Shown: positions 51,091-59,464 of the stretch, piece by piece
How the letters are laid out: the number at the start of each line of letters is the position of its first letter
Position numbering within the stretch: position 1 is the first letter of the stretch
Program-made: the position numbers and the translations under genes
Notes under the pieces: generated by a model
Seen by the model: the letters and a program-made list of their open reading frames with translations, nothing else
The model's database searches: none
What the model was told of the DNA's origin: nothing
Source: [Mycobacterium] crassicus
GTDB lineage: Bacteria; Actinomycetota; Actinomycetes; Mycobacteriales; Mycobacteriaceae
NCBI RefSeq assembly: GCF_020181615.1
Contig: NZ_CP084029.1
Span: 1,447,196 to 1,511,195, forward strand
Reading direction: 5' to 3'
DNA length: 64,000 bases

Positions 51091-52029
51091 ATGACCAGTA
51101 ACATCACCGCGCCGCCGGCAGCCGCCACGGCCGGGCATTATCAGCTGTCGCATCTGCGCACCCTGGAAGCCGAGGCCATCCACATCATCCGCGAGGTGGC
51201 CGCGGAGTTCGAGCGCCCGGTGCTGCTGTTCTCCGGCGGCAAGGACTCCATCGTCATGCTGCATCTGGCGGTCAAGGCGTTCGCGCCGGGTCGGCTGCCG
51301 TTCCCGGTCATGCACGTCGACACCGGCCACAACTTCGAAGAGGTCATCGCCGCGCGTGACGAGCTGGTCGAGCGGACCGGGGTGCGGCTGGTCGTCGCCT
51401 CGGTGCAGGACGACATCGACGCCGGGCGGGTGATCGACAACGGGCCGTCCCGCAACCCGCTGCAGACCGTCACGTTGCTGCGGGCGATCCGCGAGAACAA
51501 GTTCGACGCGGCGTTCGGCGGTGCCCGGCGCGACGAGGAGAAGGCGCGGGCCAAGGAGCGGGTGTTCAGCTTCCGCGACGAGTTCGGCCAGTGGGAGCCC
51601 AAGGCGCAACGGCCCGAGCTGTGGAACCTCTACAACGGCCGGCACCGGGCCGGTGAGCACATCCGGGTGTTCCCGCTGTCGAACTGGACCGAGTTCGACA
51701 TCTGGTCCTACATCGGCGCCGAGGAAATCGTGCTGCCGACAATCTATTTCGCGCATCAGCGCAAGGTGTTCCGGCGCGACGGGATGCTGTTGGCCGACCA
51801 CGAGTTCCTGCGGCCCGCCGAGGGTGAGGAAGTGTTCGAGACCTCGGTGCGATTCCGTACCGTCGGCGACGTCACCTGCACCGGCTGCGTGGAGTCGACG
51901 GCGGCGACCGTCGAAGAGGTGATCGACGAGACCGCCGTGTCACGCCTGACCGAGCGCGGTGCCACCCGCGCCGACGACCGAATCTCCGAAGCAGGCATGG
52001 AAGACCGCAAGAGGCAGGGGTATTTCTGA
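51091..52029 (+). CDS. cysD: Sulfate adenylyltransferase subunit 2
   Basis: 312 residues; makes adenylyl sulfate from ATP and sulfate with CysN. The PP-loop SGGKDS is at residues 48-53, followed by MHVDTGHNFEEV and GGARRDEEKARAKERVFS, both diagnostic. ATG 51091 follows AAGGA. First gene of the sulfate-activation operon; stop overlaps cysNC as TGATG. Shorter at the N-terminus than I recall for Rv1285 (332). Confidence 0.96.
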   Translation: MTSNITAPPAAATAGHYQLSHLRTLEAEAIHIIREVAAEFERPVLLFSGGKDSIVMLHLAVKAFAPGRLPFPVMHVDTGHNFEEVIAARDELVERTGVRLVVASVQDDIDAGRVIDNGPSRNPLQTVTLLRAIRENKFDAAFGGARRDEEKARAKERVFSFRDEFGQWEPKAQRPELWNLYNGRHRAGEHIRVFPLSNWTEFDIWSYIGAEEIVLPTIYFAHQRKVFRRDGMLLADHEFLRPAEGEEVFETSVRFRTVGDVTCTGCVESTAATVEEVIDETAVSRLTERGATRADDRISEAGMEDRKRQGYF

Positions 52030-53882
52030 TGAGTGCGGCAACGACGCTGCTTCGTATCGCCACGGCCGGATCGGTCGACGACGGCAAGTCCACCCTGATC
52101 GGGCGGCTGCTGTTCGATTCGAAGGCCGTGATGGAGGACCAGCTGGCCTCGGTGGAGCGCACCTCCCGGGAGCGCGGCAACGACTACACCGATCTGGCTC
52201 TGGTGACCGACGGCCTGCGCGCCGAGCGTGAACAGGGCATCACCATCGATGTCGCCTACCGCTACTTCGCCACGCCCAAGCGGAAATTCATCATCGCCGA
52301 CACGCCCGGCCACATCCAGTACACCCGCAACATGGTGACCGGTGCTTCGACCGCGCAACTGGCCATCGTGCTGGTCGACGCGCGGCACGGCCTGCAGGAG
52401 CAGTCCCGCCGGCACACTTTCCTGGCGTCGCTGCTGGGAATCCGGCACATCGTGCTCGCGGTCAATAAGATGGACCTGATCGACTGGGACGCACAACAGT
52501 TCGAGGCGATCCGCGACGATTTCCACTCGTTCGCCACCCGCTTGGACGTCCACGACGTGACCACCATCCCGATGTCGGCACTGCTCGGCGACAACGTGGT
52601 GACCAAGTCCGACAAGACGCCCTATTACGACGGTCCCGCGCTGCTGTCGCACCTGGAGGACGTGTACATCGCGGGTGACCGCAATCTGGTCGACGTGCGG
52701 TTCCCGGTGCAGTACGTGATCCGCCCGCAGACCCACGAGCACGCCGACCACCGCAGCTACGCCGGCACCGTCGCCAGCGGGGTGATGCGTCCCGGTGACG
52801 ACGTCGTCGTGCTGCCGTCGGGCAAACCCAGCCGAATCGCGAAGATCGATGGCCCGAATGGCGCAGTGGAGGAAGCGTTTCCGCCGATGGCGGTCTCGGT
52901 CAGCCTGACCGACGACATCGACATCTCGCGCGGCGACATGATCGCCCGCACCAACAACCAGCCGCGCATCGCCCAGGACTTCGACGCCACCGTGTGCTGG
53001 ATGGCCGACGGTGCTTCGCTGCAGCCCGGCAACGACTACATCATCAAACACACCACCCGGACCACCCGGGTGAGGGTGATGGCGTTGGACTACCGCCTCG
53101 ATGTCAACACCCTGCACCGGGACAAGGACGCCGAGGAATTGAAGCTCAACGAGCTCGGACGTGTCTCGCTGCGCGCCCAGGTCCCGCTGATGCTCGACGA
53201 ATTCAGCCACAACGATGCCACCGGCTCGTTCATCCTCATCGACGCGGCCACCAACGGAACCGTGGCGGCCGGGATGGTGCTGCGTGACGTGTCGGGCCGC
53301 GCCGCCAGCCCGAACACGGTGCGCCACGAGTCCCTGGTCTCCACGGCGGACCGGCTGTCCAAGGGGCGCACGGTGTGGCTGACCGGACTGTCCGGTGCCG
53401 GTAAGTCATCGGTGGCCATGCGGGTCGAGCAGCTGCTGCTCGAAAGGGGAACGCCCGCGTACGTTCTCGACGGCGACAACCTGCGGCACGGCCTCAATGC
53501 CGACCTCGGGTTCTCGATGGCCGACCGGGCCGAGAACCTGCGCCGGCTGGCGCATGTGGCCACCCTGCTGGCCGATTCCGGTCAGATCGTGTTGGTGCCG
53601 GCGATCAGCCCGCTGAGCGAGCACCGCCAGCTGGCCCGCCAGGTGCACACCGACGCCGGCTTCGACTTCATCGAGGTGTTCTGCGACACCCCGCTGGAGG
53701 ACTGCGAGCAGCGAGACCCCAAGGGGCTCTACGCAAAGGCGCGCGCAGGGCTCATCACGCACTTCACCGGGATCGACAGCCCCTACCAGCGGCCGAAGAA
53801 TCCGGACGTATGGCTGACCCCGCGCGACGACATCGACGAGCAGGCCCGGCAGGTCATCGCGGCGATCGACGACCGTCGGTGA
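52029..53882 (+). CDS. cysNC: Bifunctional sulfate adenylyltransferase subunit 1/APS kinase
   Basis: 617 residues. The N-terminal EF-Tu-like GTPase (CysN) has GSVDDGKST at 14-22, DTPGH and NKMD; the C-terminal APS kinase (CysC, from about 440) has P-loop GLSGAGKS at 453-460 and DGDNLRHGLN. Together with CysD it makes APS then PAPS for sulfation and cysteine synthesis. GTP hydrolysis drives the first step. Overlaps both neighbours (TGATG, GTGA), so the operon is tightly coupled. Matches Rv1286. Confidence 0.96.
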   Translation: MSAATTLLRIATAGSVDDGKSTLIGRLLFDSKAVMEDQLASVERTSRERGNDYTDLALVTDGLRAEREQGITIDVAYRYFATPKRKFIIADTPGHIQYTRNMVTGASTAQLAIVLVDARHGLQEQSRRHTFLASLLGIRHIVLAVNKMDLIDWDAQQFEAIRDDFHSFATRLDVHDVTTIPMSALLGDNVVTKSDKTPYYDGPALLSHLEDVYIAGDRNLVDVRFPVQYVIRPQTHEHADHRSYAGTVASGVMRPGDDVVVLPSGKPSRIAKIDGPNGAVEEAFPPMAVSVSLTDDIDISRGDMIARTNNQPRIAQDFDATVCWMADGASLQPGNDYIIKHTTRTTRVRVMALDYRLDVNTLHRDKDAEELKLNELGRVSLRAQVPLMLDEFSHNDATGSFILIDAATNGTVAAGMVLRDVSGRAASPNTVRHESLVSTADRLSKGRTVWLTGLSGAGKSSVAMRVEQLLLERGTPAYVLDGDNLRHGLNADLGFSMADRAENLRRLAHVATLLADSGQIVLVPAISPLSEHRQLARQVHTDAGFDFIEVFCDTPLEDCEQRDPKGLYAKARAGLITHFTGIDSPYQRPKNPDVWLTPRDDIDEQARQVIAAIDDRR

Positions 53883-54607
53883 ATGACCACGAGCTCGCCG
53901 CCCGGCTCGCCACCGACGCGGGCCGTCTGCTGCTGACCGTTCGCGAAGAGCTGTCCGACGCGACAGCGGCGGAGCGGAAAGCAGCGGGCGACAAGCGCTC
54001 TCACGACTACCTGATGGCGGCGCTGGCCGCCGAACGCGCGGACGACGCGGTGTTGTCCGAGGAGGGCGCCGATAATCCGGTGCGGCTGAAGGCCGAGCGG
54101 GTGTGGATCGTCGACCCGCTGGACGGCACCCGGGAGTTCTCCGAACCGGACCGCGACGACTGGGCCGTGCACGTCGCGTTGTGGCAGGCCGGTGAGCTGG
54201 TGGCCGGGGCCGTGGCGATGCCCGCGCGCGGCATCACGCTGTCCACCCCGTCGGTACCCGAGCCGCCGGCATACACCGGCCAGCCGCGGATCGCGGTGTC
54301 ACGCAGCCGCCCACCGGCGGTCGCCGAGGCCGTCCGCGACCGCCTCGACGGGGTGCTGGTCCCGATGGGCTCGGCCGGGGTGAAGGTCGCCGCCGTCGTG
54401 CAGGGCATCGCCGACGTGTACGTGCACGCCGGTGGGCAATACGAATGGGATTCCGCTGCGCCGGTGGCGGTGGCCCGTGCCGCGGGCCTATACACCTCGC
54501 GCATCGACGGTTCGCCGCTGGTCTACAACCGGCCCGACCCGCTACTGCCCGATCTGGTGGTGTGCCGCCCCGAATACGCGCAGGCAGTACTCGCCGCGAT
54601 CAGCTGA
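53879..54607 (+). CDS. cysQ: CysQ-type 3'-phosphoadenosine phosphatase
   Basis: 242 residues, inositol-monophosphatase fold. Motifs LSEEG (about 59-63), DPLDGT (79-84) and [15 protein letters not shown] bind the metals. The family returns PAP to AMP, and in mycobacteria CysQ acts in sulfate assimilation, so its place after cysNC fits. GTG 53879 overlaps the cysNC stop (GTGA); the longer frame lies inside cysNC. H37Rv cysQ is at another locus (Rv2131c), and I do not recall one here. Confidence 0.9.
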   Translation: MNDHELAARLATDAGRLLLTVREELSDATAAERKAAGDKRSHDYLMAALAAERADDAVLSEEGADNPVRLKAERVWIVDPLDGTREFSEPDRDDWAVHVALWQAGELVAGAVAMPARGITLSTPSVPEPPAYTGQPRIAVSRSRPPAVAEAVRDRLDGVLVPMGSAGVKVAAVVQGIADVYVHAGGQYEWDSAAPVAVARAAGLYTSRIDGSPLVYNRPDPLLPDLVVCRPEYAQAVLAAIS

Positions 54608-54644
54608 CACCGCGAAGCAAGGGCCAGATGGCAGAATCCTTCAG

Positions 54645-55118
54645 ATGCGGATGTCGGCCAAGGCGGAGTACGCGGTGCGTGCGATGGTCCAACTGGCCAC
54701 CGCCGAAGCCGGCACGTTGGTCAAGACCGACGACATCGCCACTGCCCAGGGCATTCCGGCGCAGTTCCTCGTCGACATCCTGTCCGATCTGCGCACCGAC
54801 CGTTTGGTGCGCAGCCAGCGCGGCCGCGACGGCGGCTACGAACTGGCCCGGCCCGCAACCGAGATCAGCGTCGCCGACGTGCTGCGCTGCATCGACGGCC
54901 CGCTGGCCAGCGTCCGCGACATCGGCTTGGGCGACCTGCCCTACTCGGGCCCGACCGCCGCGTTGACTGACGTGTGGCGCGCGCTGCGGGCCAGTATGCG
55001 TTCGGTGCTGGAGCAGACCAGCCTGGCCGATGTGGCCTCCGGCGACCTGCCCGCGCACGTCGCCGAATTCGCGGTCGACTACCGCGCCCAGGAGCGCCAG
55101 CGCGGCCACAGCGGCTGA
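54645..55118 (+). CDS. Rrf2-family regulator
   Basis: 157 residues. Winged HTH with [13 protein letters not shown] at the start and [20 protein letters not shown], typical of Rrf2/IscR. Only one cysteine is present (LRCIDG), so it cannot carry an IscR-type Fe-S cluster; it is closer to CymR-like regulators of sulfur metabolism. ATG 54645 lies 7 bases after CAGAAT, a possible -10; ATG 54651 is also possible. It follows cysQ and occupies the Rv1287 position. The stop codon lies in the first unit of a 56-bp tandem repeat. Confidence 0.9.
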   Translation: MRMSAKAEYAVRAMVQLATAEAGTLVKTDDIATAQGIPAQFLVDILSDLRTDRLVRSQRGRDGGYELARPATEISVADVLRCIDGPLASVRDIGLGDLPYSGPTAALTDVWRALRASMRSVLEQTSLADVASGDLPAHVAEFAVDYRAQERQRGHSG

Positions 55119-55394
55119 TGCGGCGGTCCAGCTTCGCCTCTCCTCCGTCGAGCCTCGCTGACCGCCGGGGCTGATGCGGCGGTCCAGCTTCGCCTCTCCT
55201 CCGTCGAGCCTCGCTGACCGCCGGGGCTGATGCGGCGGTCCAGCTTCGCCTCTCCTCCGTCGAGCCTCGCTGACCGCCGGGGCTGATGCGGCGGTCCAGC
55301 TTCGCCTCTCCTCCGTGGAGCCTCGCTGACCGCCGGGGCTGATGCGGCGGTCCAGCTTCGCCTCTCCTCCGTCGAGCCTCGCTGACCGCCGGGG
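55115..55394. repeat. Five tandem 56-bp units, MIRU-like
   Basis: Five contiguous copies at 55115-55170, 55171-55226, 55227-55282, 55283-55338 and 55339-55394, nearly identical (copy 4 has GTGGAG for GTCGAG). Each starts CTGATGCGGCGG; the first provides the Rrf2 TGA stop within TGATG, the stop/start overlap at which mycobacterial interspersed repetitive units sit. Within a unit GCGGTCCAGC and GCTGACCGC can pair with one bulge. Copy number is likely variable between strains. Confidence 0.92.
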
Positions 55395-55403
55395 CTAAGT
55401 CAC

Positions 55404-55793
55404 CTACGAACCCGAGCCGTACGGGCGGGTGAGGATCTCCATTCCGTGACCGCTGGGATCACGGAAGTACACCCCACGGCCGCCGTCGAGGCGGTTGAAC
55501 TCGCCAGGTCGCTCGCCGCGCGGGTCGGCCCAATGCGGCATGCCGCGCGAGGAGATCTTGCCGTAGATCGCGTCGAAGTCGTCTTCGGAGACCAGGAAGG
55601 CGTAATGCTGAGGCCGGACCTCTTCGCCCGAAGCCACTTCCGCGTAGTCGAGGCTGGCTTCGTGATCGAGCCCGACCACCATGAAGTGACCGAACGGCTG
55701 CGGCTCGGGCAGACCGAACAGCTCCGCCAAAAACGCTGCCGATGCCTGCTTGTCGTGGGCGGCGACGATGGTGTGGTTGAAGGAAATACTCAT
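55404..55793 (-). CDS. VOC (glyoxalase/bleomycin resistance fold) protein
   Basis: 129 residues of the vicinal-oxygen-chelate fold. Metal ligands fit FNHTIVAA (His), PQHYAFLV and GVYFRDPSGHGMEIL (Glu). Substrate unknown. ATG 55793 has AAGG upstream; a longer frame to 56120 overlaps the divergent LLM gene and is rejected. Confidence 0.85.
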   Translation of the reverse strand: MSISFNHTIVAAHDKQASAAFLAELFGLPEPQPFGHFMVVGLDHEASLDYAEVASGEEVRPQHYAFLVSEDDFDAIYGKISSRGMPHWADPRGERPGEFNRLDGGRGVYFRDPSGHGMEILTRPYGSGS

Positions 55794-55839
55794 GGCTCCA
55801 GTGTCGGTCCCGCTCGGCGCCCGTGCCACAATCGCGGGC

Positions 55840-56736
55840 ATGCAGGTCGGAATGACCATGCCGGTGATGGAGCCGGATCTGGACGCAACACTGCTGCGGG
55901 ACTGGGCGCGCGCCGTCGACGCCGGGCCGTTCTCGTCGCTGAGTTGGGGCGAGCGGATCGCCTTCACCAACCCCGACAGCCTGACCCTGCTGGGTGCGGT
56001 GGCGGCGTGGACCGAGCGGGCGCGCCTGGTGACCACGGTGATCGTCCCGCAACTGCACGACCCGGTCATGCTCGCCAAGGCACTGGCGACCGCGGATCTG
56101 CTCAGTGGTGGGCGGCTCACCGTCGGGATCGGCGTGGGCGGCCGGCACGAGGATTACCGGGCTGCCGGTGCCGATCCGTCGACGCAGACCATGCGCGAGA
56201 TGGCCGAGCGGGTGGCGATCATGAAGCGGGTCTGGGCGGGGGAGAAGCTCACCGAGTCGGTGCTGCCGGTCGGGCCGGCGCCCACGCAGCCCGGCGGGCC
56301 GCCGCTGGTGGTCGGCACCATCGGCCCCAAGACGGTGCGCAGCGCGGCGACCTGGGCCGAGGGTTTGGCCGGCATCACGATGGACCTCGACGTGGCCAGG
56401 CAGAACGAATTGTTCGACGTCGCCCGGGACGCCTGGCGGCAGGCCGGCAAGGGCAAGCCGTATCTGGCGACGTCGTTCTGGTTCGCGTTGGGTGAGCAGG
56501 ACGCGGCGCGCAACCAGGTGCGTGAGCATCTGCTGCGCTACATGAACTGGATTCCGGCCGAGTATGTCGAGGCCATGGCGCCGACCACCGGCTGGGCCGG
56601 CAGCCAGGACGAACTGCTCGAGGTGTTGCGCGGGTTCGCCGCGGTGGGCGCCGACGAGGTCCATCTCATCCCGACCAGTTCGGACATCGGTCAGCTGCGC
56701 CGCGCTGCAGACGTGGTCGCCGAGTTCAACCGCTGA
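55840..56736 (+). CDS. LLM-class F420-type oxidoreductase
   Basis: 298 residues, luciferase-like fold. N-terminus MQVGMTMPVMEPDLD, then LSWGERI, TTVIVPQLHDPVMLAKALATAD and GIGVGGRHEDY are characteristic of F420-dependent LLM proteins. ATG 55840 lies 7 bases after CACAAT, so a leaderless start is possible; the frame extends to 55750 but overlaps the VOC gene promoter. Substrate unknown. Confidence 0.87.
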   Translation: MQVGMTMPVMEPDLDATLLRDWARAVDAGPFSSLSWGERIAFTNPDSLTLLGAVAAWTERARLVTTVIVPQLHDPVMLAKALATADLLSGGRLTVGIGVGGRHEDYRAAGADPSTQTMREMAERVAIMKRVWAGEKLTESVLPVGPAPTQPGGPPLVVGTIGPKTVRSAATWAEGLAGITMDLDVARQNELFDVARDAWRQAGKGKPYLATSFWFALGEQDAARNQVREHLLRYMNWIPAEYVEAMAPTTGWAGSQDELLEVLRGFAAVGADEVHLIPTSSDIGQLRRAADVVAEFNR

Positions 56737-56874
56737 GGCAGTCTCGCGGCTGAACGGGAGTTGCGACACGGTCACGAAAACGTCTCTATCAGCAACGACG
56801 TAATCGCAACTACCTCACCTGCCACTATCGTCACATCCTGACGAGGGCCCGTTGTGGTCTCGGAAAGGTGTGAC

Positions 56875-58329
56875 ATGGCGGCTACGCGTCGATTCGTCTC
56901 GGCGGCGATGGTGCCGGCGGTCGTGCTCGGGATGGTTATGGCTACCGAGTTCGCGGCGCCGGCGATGGCTGCTACCTGCCAGGCGCCCGAGGCGAACATC
57001 GATCCGCCGCCCGGTTCTCCGAGCACATCGGCCGGTCAGTTGCCGACCGGGCGCCGGCCCCGCGGCACCAATGACAGTGCGCCACTTCCCAAATTGGGCC
57101 CGCTGATCGCCGCCCTGATCAACCCCAACGGCGCCATCAGGCAGCAGGCTGGAGTGGTGCCGCCGGTGCCCAACCCGGGTGGTCAGGCCGTCCCGAACAT
57201 CGCCCAACCGGTCCAGCCTGCTCAGCCCGTGCCCAACGCCGGCGCCGGCCAGCAGACACCGACCGCCGATGTCGGCGGTGCGATTGGCGGCTCCCAGACC
57301 TCGTTGGTGGAGTGGGTGACCGGCCCCAACGGACCCAACCAAACCCTGCAGCGCTTCGGCATCTCTGGAACCGACCTTGGAATCCCATGGGACAACGGTG
57401 ATCCCGCCAATCGACAGGTCCTCTACGCGTTCGGCGACACCTTCGGCTACTGCCGTATGCAGGGCCACCAGTGGCGGCAGAATGTGCTGTTCCGCAGTGC
57501 GGACAACAACCTGGCCGACGGAATCACCGTGGGCCCCGGGGGAATCGGCAACAAATACTCGGGTTCGCCGCTGCGGCAGGCGAACTTCTCCAAGCAGATC
57601 CTGCCCGCCGTGCAACTGGCTCCGCACCAGGAGGGAATGATCCCCACTGCCGCTATCGGGATCGGCGGCAACCAGTACATGAACTTCATGTCGATCAAGC
57701 AGTGGGGACGCGACGGCGAATGGTCCACCAATTACTCGGCGCTCGCGGTGTCCAACGACAACGGCGAAACGTGGGGGGTCTATCCCGGCACGGTGCGGTC
57801 GTCGGCGCCGGAGAATGTGCCTCGCGCGCATTTCGTCCCCGGTAACGAGAAGTTCCAGATGGGTGCGTTCCTGCGCGGCAACGACGGGTATCTCTACTCG
57901 TACGGGACGCCGTCCGGCCGCGGCGGATCGGCGTACCTGTCGCGGGTTCCCGAGCGTTCCATCCCCGATGTCACCAAGTACCAGTACTGGAACGCCTCGG
58001 AGTCCGGCGGATCCTGGGTGCCGAACAATCCGGCCGCGGCCACCCCGGTGATCCCCGGCCCGGTCGGCGAGATGTCGGTGCAGTACAACACCTACCTGCG
58101 GCAGTACCTGGCGCTGTACGGCAACGGCGGCAATGACGTGGTGGCTCGCACCGCCCCGACACCGCAGGGCCCGTGGAGTGCCGAGCAGACGCTGATCCCC
58201 ACCGGCCAGATTCCGGGCGGTATCTACGCGCCCTACATGCACCCGTGGTCAACCGGCAAAGAGGTGTACTTCACCTTGTCGCTGTGGAACGCCTACGACG
58301 TGATGCTGATGCGCACCGTGCTGGGCTGA
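56875..58329 (+). CDS. Secreted DUF4185 protein, possible GH183 arabinanase
   Basis: 484 residues. Signal peptide (MAATRRFVSAAMVPAVVL, cleavage near AMA-AT), a Pro/Gln/Asn-rich linker (about 35-130), and a beta-propeller-like DUF4185 domain (about 135-484: VLYAFGDTFGY, YSGSPLRQANFS, GEMSVQYNTYLRQYLALYGNG, PYMHPWSTG). Some DUF4185 proteins were recently shown to be endo-D-arabinanases acting on mycobacterial arabinan (family GH183); whether this one is active is inferred. ATG 56875 has GGAAAGG about 6 bases before. Confidence 0.83.
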   Translation: MAATRRFVSAAMVPAVVLGMVMATEFAAPAMAATCQAPEANIDPPPGSPSTSAGQLPTGRRPRGTNDSAPLPKLGPLIAALINPNGAIRQQAGVVPPVPNPGGQAVPNIAQPVQPAQPVPNAGAGQQTPTADVGGAIGGSQTSLVEWVTGPNGPNQTLQRFGISGTDLGIPWDNGDPANRQVLYAFGDTFGYCRMQGHQWRQNVLFRSADNNLADGITVGPGGIGNKYSGSPLRQANFSKQILPAVQLAPHQEGMIPTAAIGIGGNQYMNFMSIKQWGRDGEWSTNYSALAVSNDNGETWGVYPGTVRSSAPENVPRAHFVPGNEKFQMGAFLRGNDGYLYSYGTPSGRGGSAYLSRVPERSIPDVTKYQYWNASESGGSWVPNNPAAATPVIPGPVGEMSVQYNTYLRQYLALYGNGGNDVVARTAPTPQGPWSAEQTLIPTGQIPGGIYAPYMHPWSTGKEVYFTLSLWNAYDVMLMRTVLG

Positions 58330-58350
58330 GTGGTTCACTTCACTTCACCC

Positions 58351-58387
58351 GTAAGTGAAGTCAACGACGTCAGTTGACTTCACTTAC
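58351..58387. terminator. Bidirectional hairpin between DUF4185 and LLM genes
   Basis: Perfect 15-base arms GTAAGTGAAGTCAAC (58351-58365) and complement (58373-58387), loop GACGTCA. Lies between convergent stops and is AT-rich compared with its surroundings. A CACTTCACTTCAC run just before it repeats part of the arm. Confidence 0.75.
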
Positions 58388-58391
58388 CGGA

Positions 58392-59309
58392 TCAGGCGTC
58401 GAGCACCGCCCGCAACGCCGCACCGACCTCCGTGATCACCCCGGGAGTGCTGCCGGGGATGTTGATGGTCACCCCGCCGACGCCGACATCGAGCACCTTG
58501 GCCTTGATCTGCTCGGCGATCGATTCGGGGCTGCCGGCCACCGCCCGTTGAGCGATCTGGTCGGGGATCTGATCGGCGGTGATGTTCGGGCCGGCCAGCA
58601 CGGTGAGCAACATGGTGGTTTCCAGGGTGGCCGGATCGCGGTCGATCTCCTCGCAGCTGCGCCGCACCGCATCCATCTTCGCGGGCAGCTGGTCGAAGCC
58701 GGCGATGATGTTGAGGTGGTCGAAGTGGCGTACCGCCAGCGGGATCGTCTTCTTCTCCCCGCTACCGCCGATCAGCAGCGGAATGTGGTCCCGGAAGCGG
58801 GGTTCGGCCACGGCTTCGCGGGAGCGGTACCACTTGCCCTCGAAGGTCGGCCGGTCACCCTTGATCATCGGCAGGATGATCTGCAGTGCCTCATCGAGTC
58901 GATTGAATCGGTCGGTGAAGGTGCCGAACTCGAAGCCCAGCTGGTCGTGTTCGAGCTCGAACCACCCGGTGCCGATACCCAGCACCGCGCGGCCCCGGCT
59001 GACCACATCGAGCGTGGTGATGATCTTGGCCAGCAGGGTCGGGTTCCGGTAGGTGTTGCCGGTGACCAAAGTGCCCAGCTGGACCCGTTCGGTGGCGGTC
59101 GCCAGCGCGCCCAGGGCGGTGTAGGCCTCGAGCATCGGCTGGTCGGGGGAGCCCAGCATGGGCAGTTGATAGAAGTGGTCCATCACGAAGACCGCATCGA
59201 AGCCGGCGGCTTCGGCCTCGCGCGCCTGCGCGACGACGGTGGGGAACAGCTCCGAAACGTCGGTGCCGTAAGAGAAGTTGGGGATCTGGAAGCCCAGGCG
59301 AATCGTCAC
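58392..59309 (-). CDS. LLM-class F420-dependent oxidoreductase
   Basis: 305 residues, TIGR03560-like. N-terminus TIRLGFQIPNFSYG, FVMDHFYQLPML, LGTLVTGNTYRNPTLLAKI and GIGTGWFELEH identify it. Likely F420-dependent by family; substrate unknown. The start is GTG 59309. It diverges from the ammonia-lyase-like operon, 155 bases apart. Confidence 0.9.
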   Translation of the reverse strand: MTIRLGFQIPNFSYGTDVSELFPTVVAQAREAEAAGFDAVFVMDHFYQLPMLGSPDQPMLEAYTALGALATATERVQLGTLVTGNTYRNPTLLAKIITTLDVVSRGRAVLGIGTGWFELEHDQLGFEFGTFTDRFNRLDEALQIILPMIKGDRPTFEGKWYRSREAVAEPRFRDHIPLLIGGSGEKKTIPLAVRHFDHLNIIAGFDQLPAKMDAVRRSCEEIDRDPATLETTMLLTVLAGPNITADQIPDQIAQRAVAGSPESIAEQIKAKVLDVGVGGVTINIPGSTPGVITEVGAALRAVLDA

Positions 59310-59428
59310 TCGATCGACCCTAGGGGCGTGGGGGGCTTGTCGAGTGTGATTCCGCTGTGCGCGAAGTGGGAATTCGCCGATCCATGTGCGCGAGTGCGCT
59401 TTGACCGACCTCGGGCGACGCGCACGCG

Positions 59429-59457
59429 TTGCCTGCTCTGCAGGCGGAAGCTACCTT
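59429..59457 (+). promoter_or_regulatory. Promoter of the ammonia-lyase-like pair
   Basis: TTGCCT (59429-59434), 17-base spacer, TACCTT (59452-59457). ATG 59465 follows 7 bases later. CCGGAGT before the ATG could also serve as a short Shine-Dalgarno sequence. Confidence 0.5.
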
Positions 59458-59464
59458 CCGGAGT

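Noticed and set aside
55115..55394. CRISPR array
   Set aside because: The 56-bp units are contiguous with no unique spacers and no cas genes nearby.
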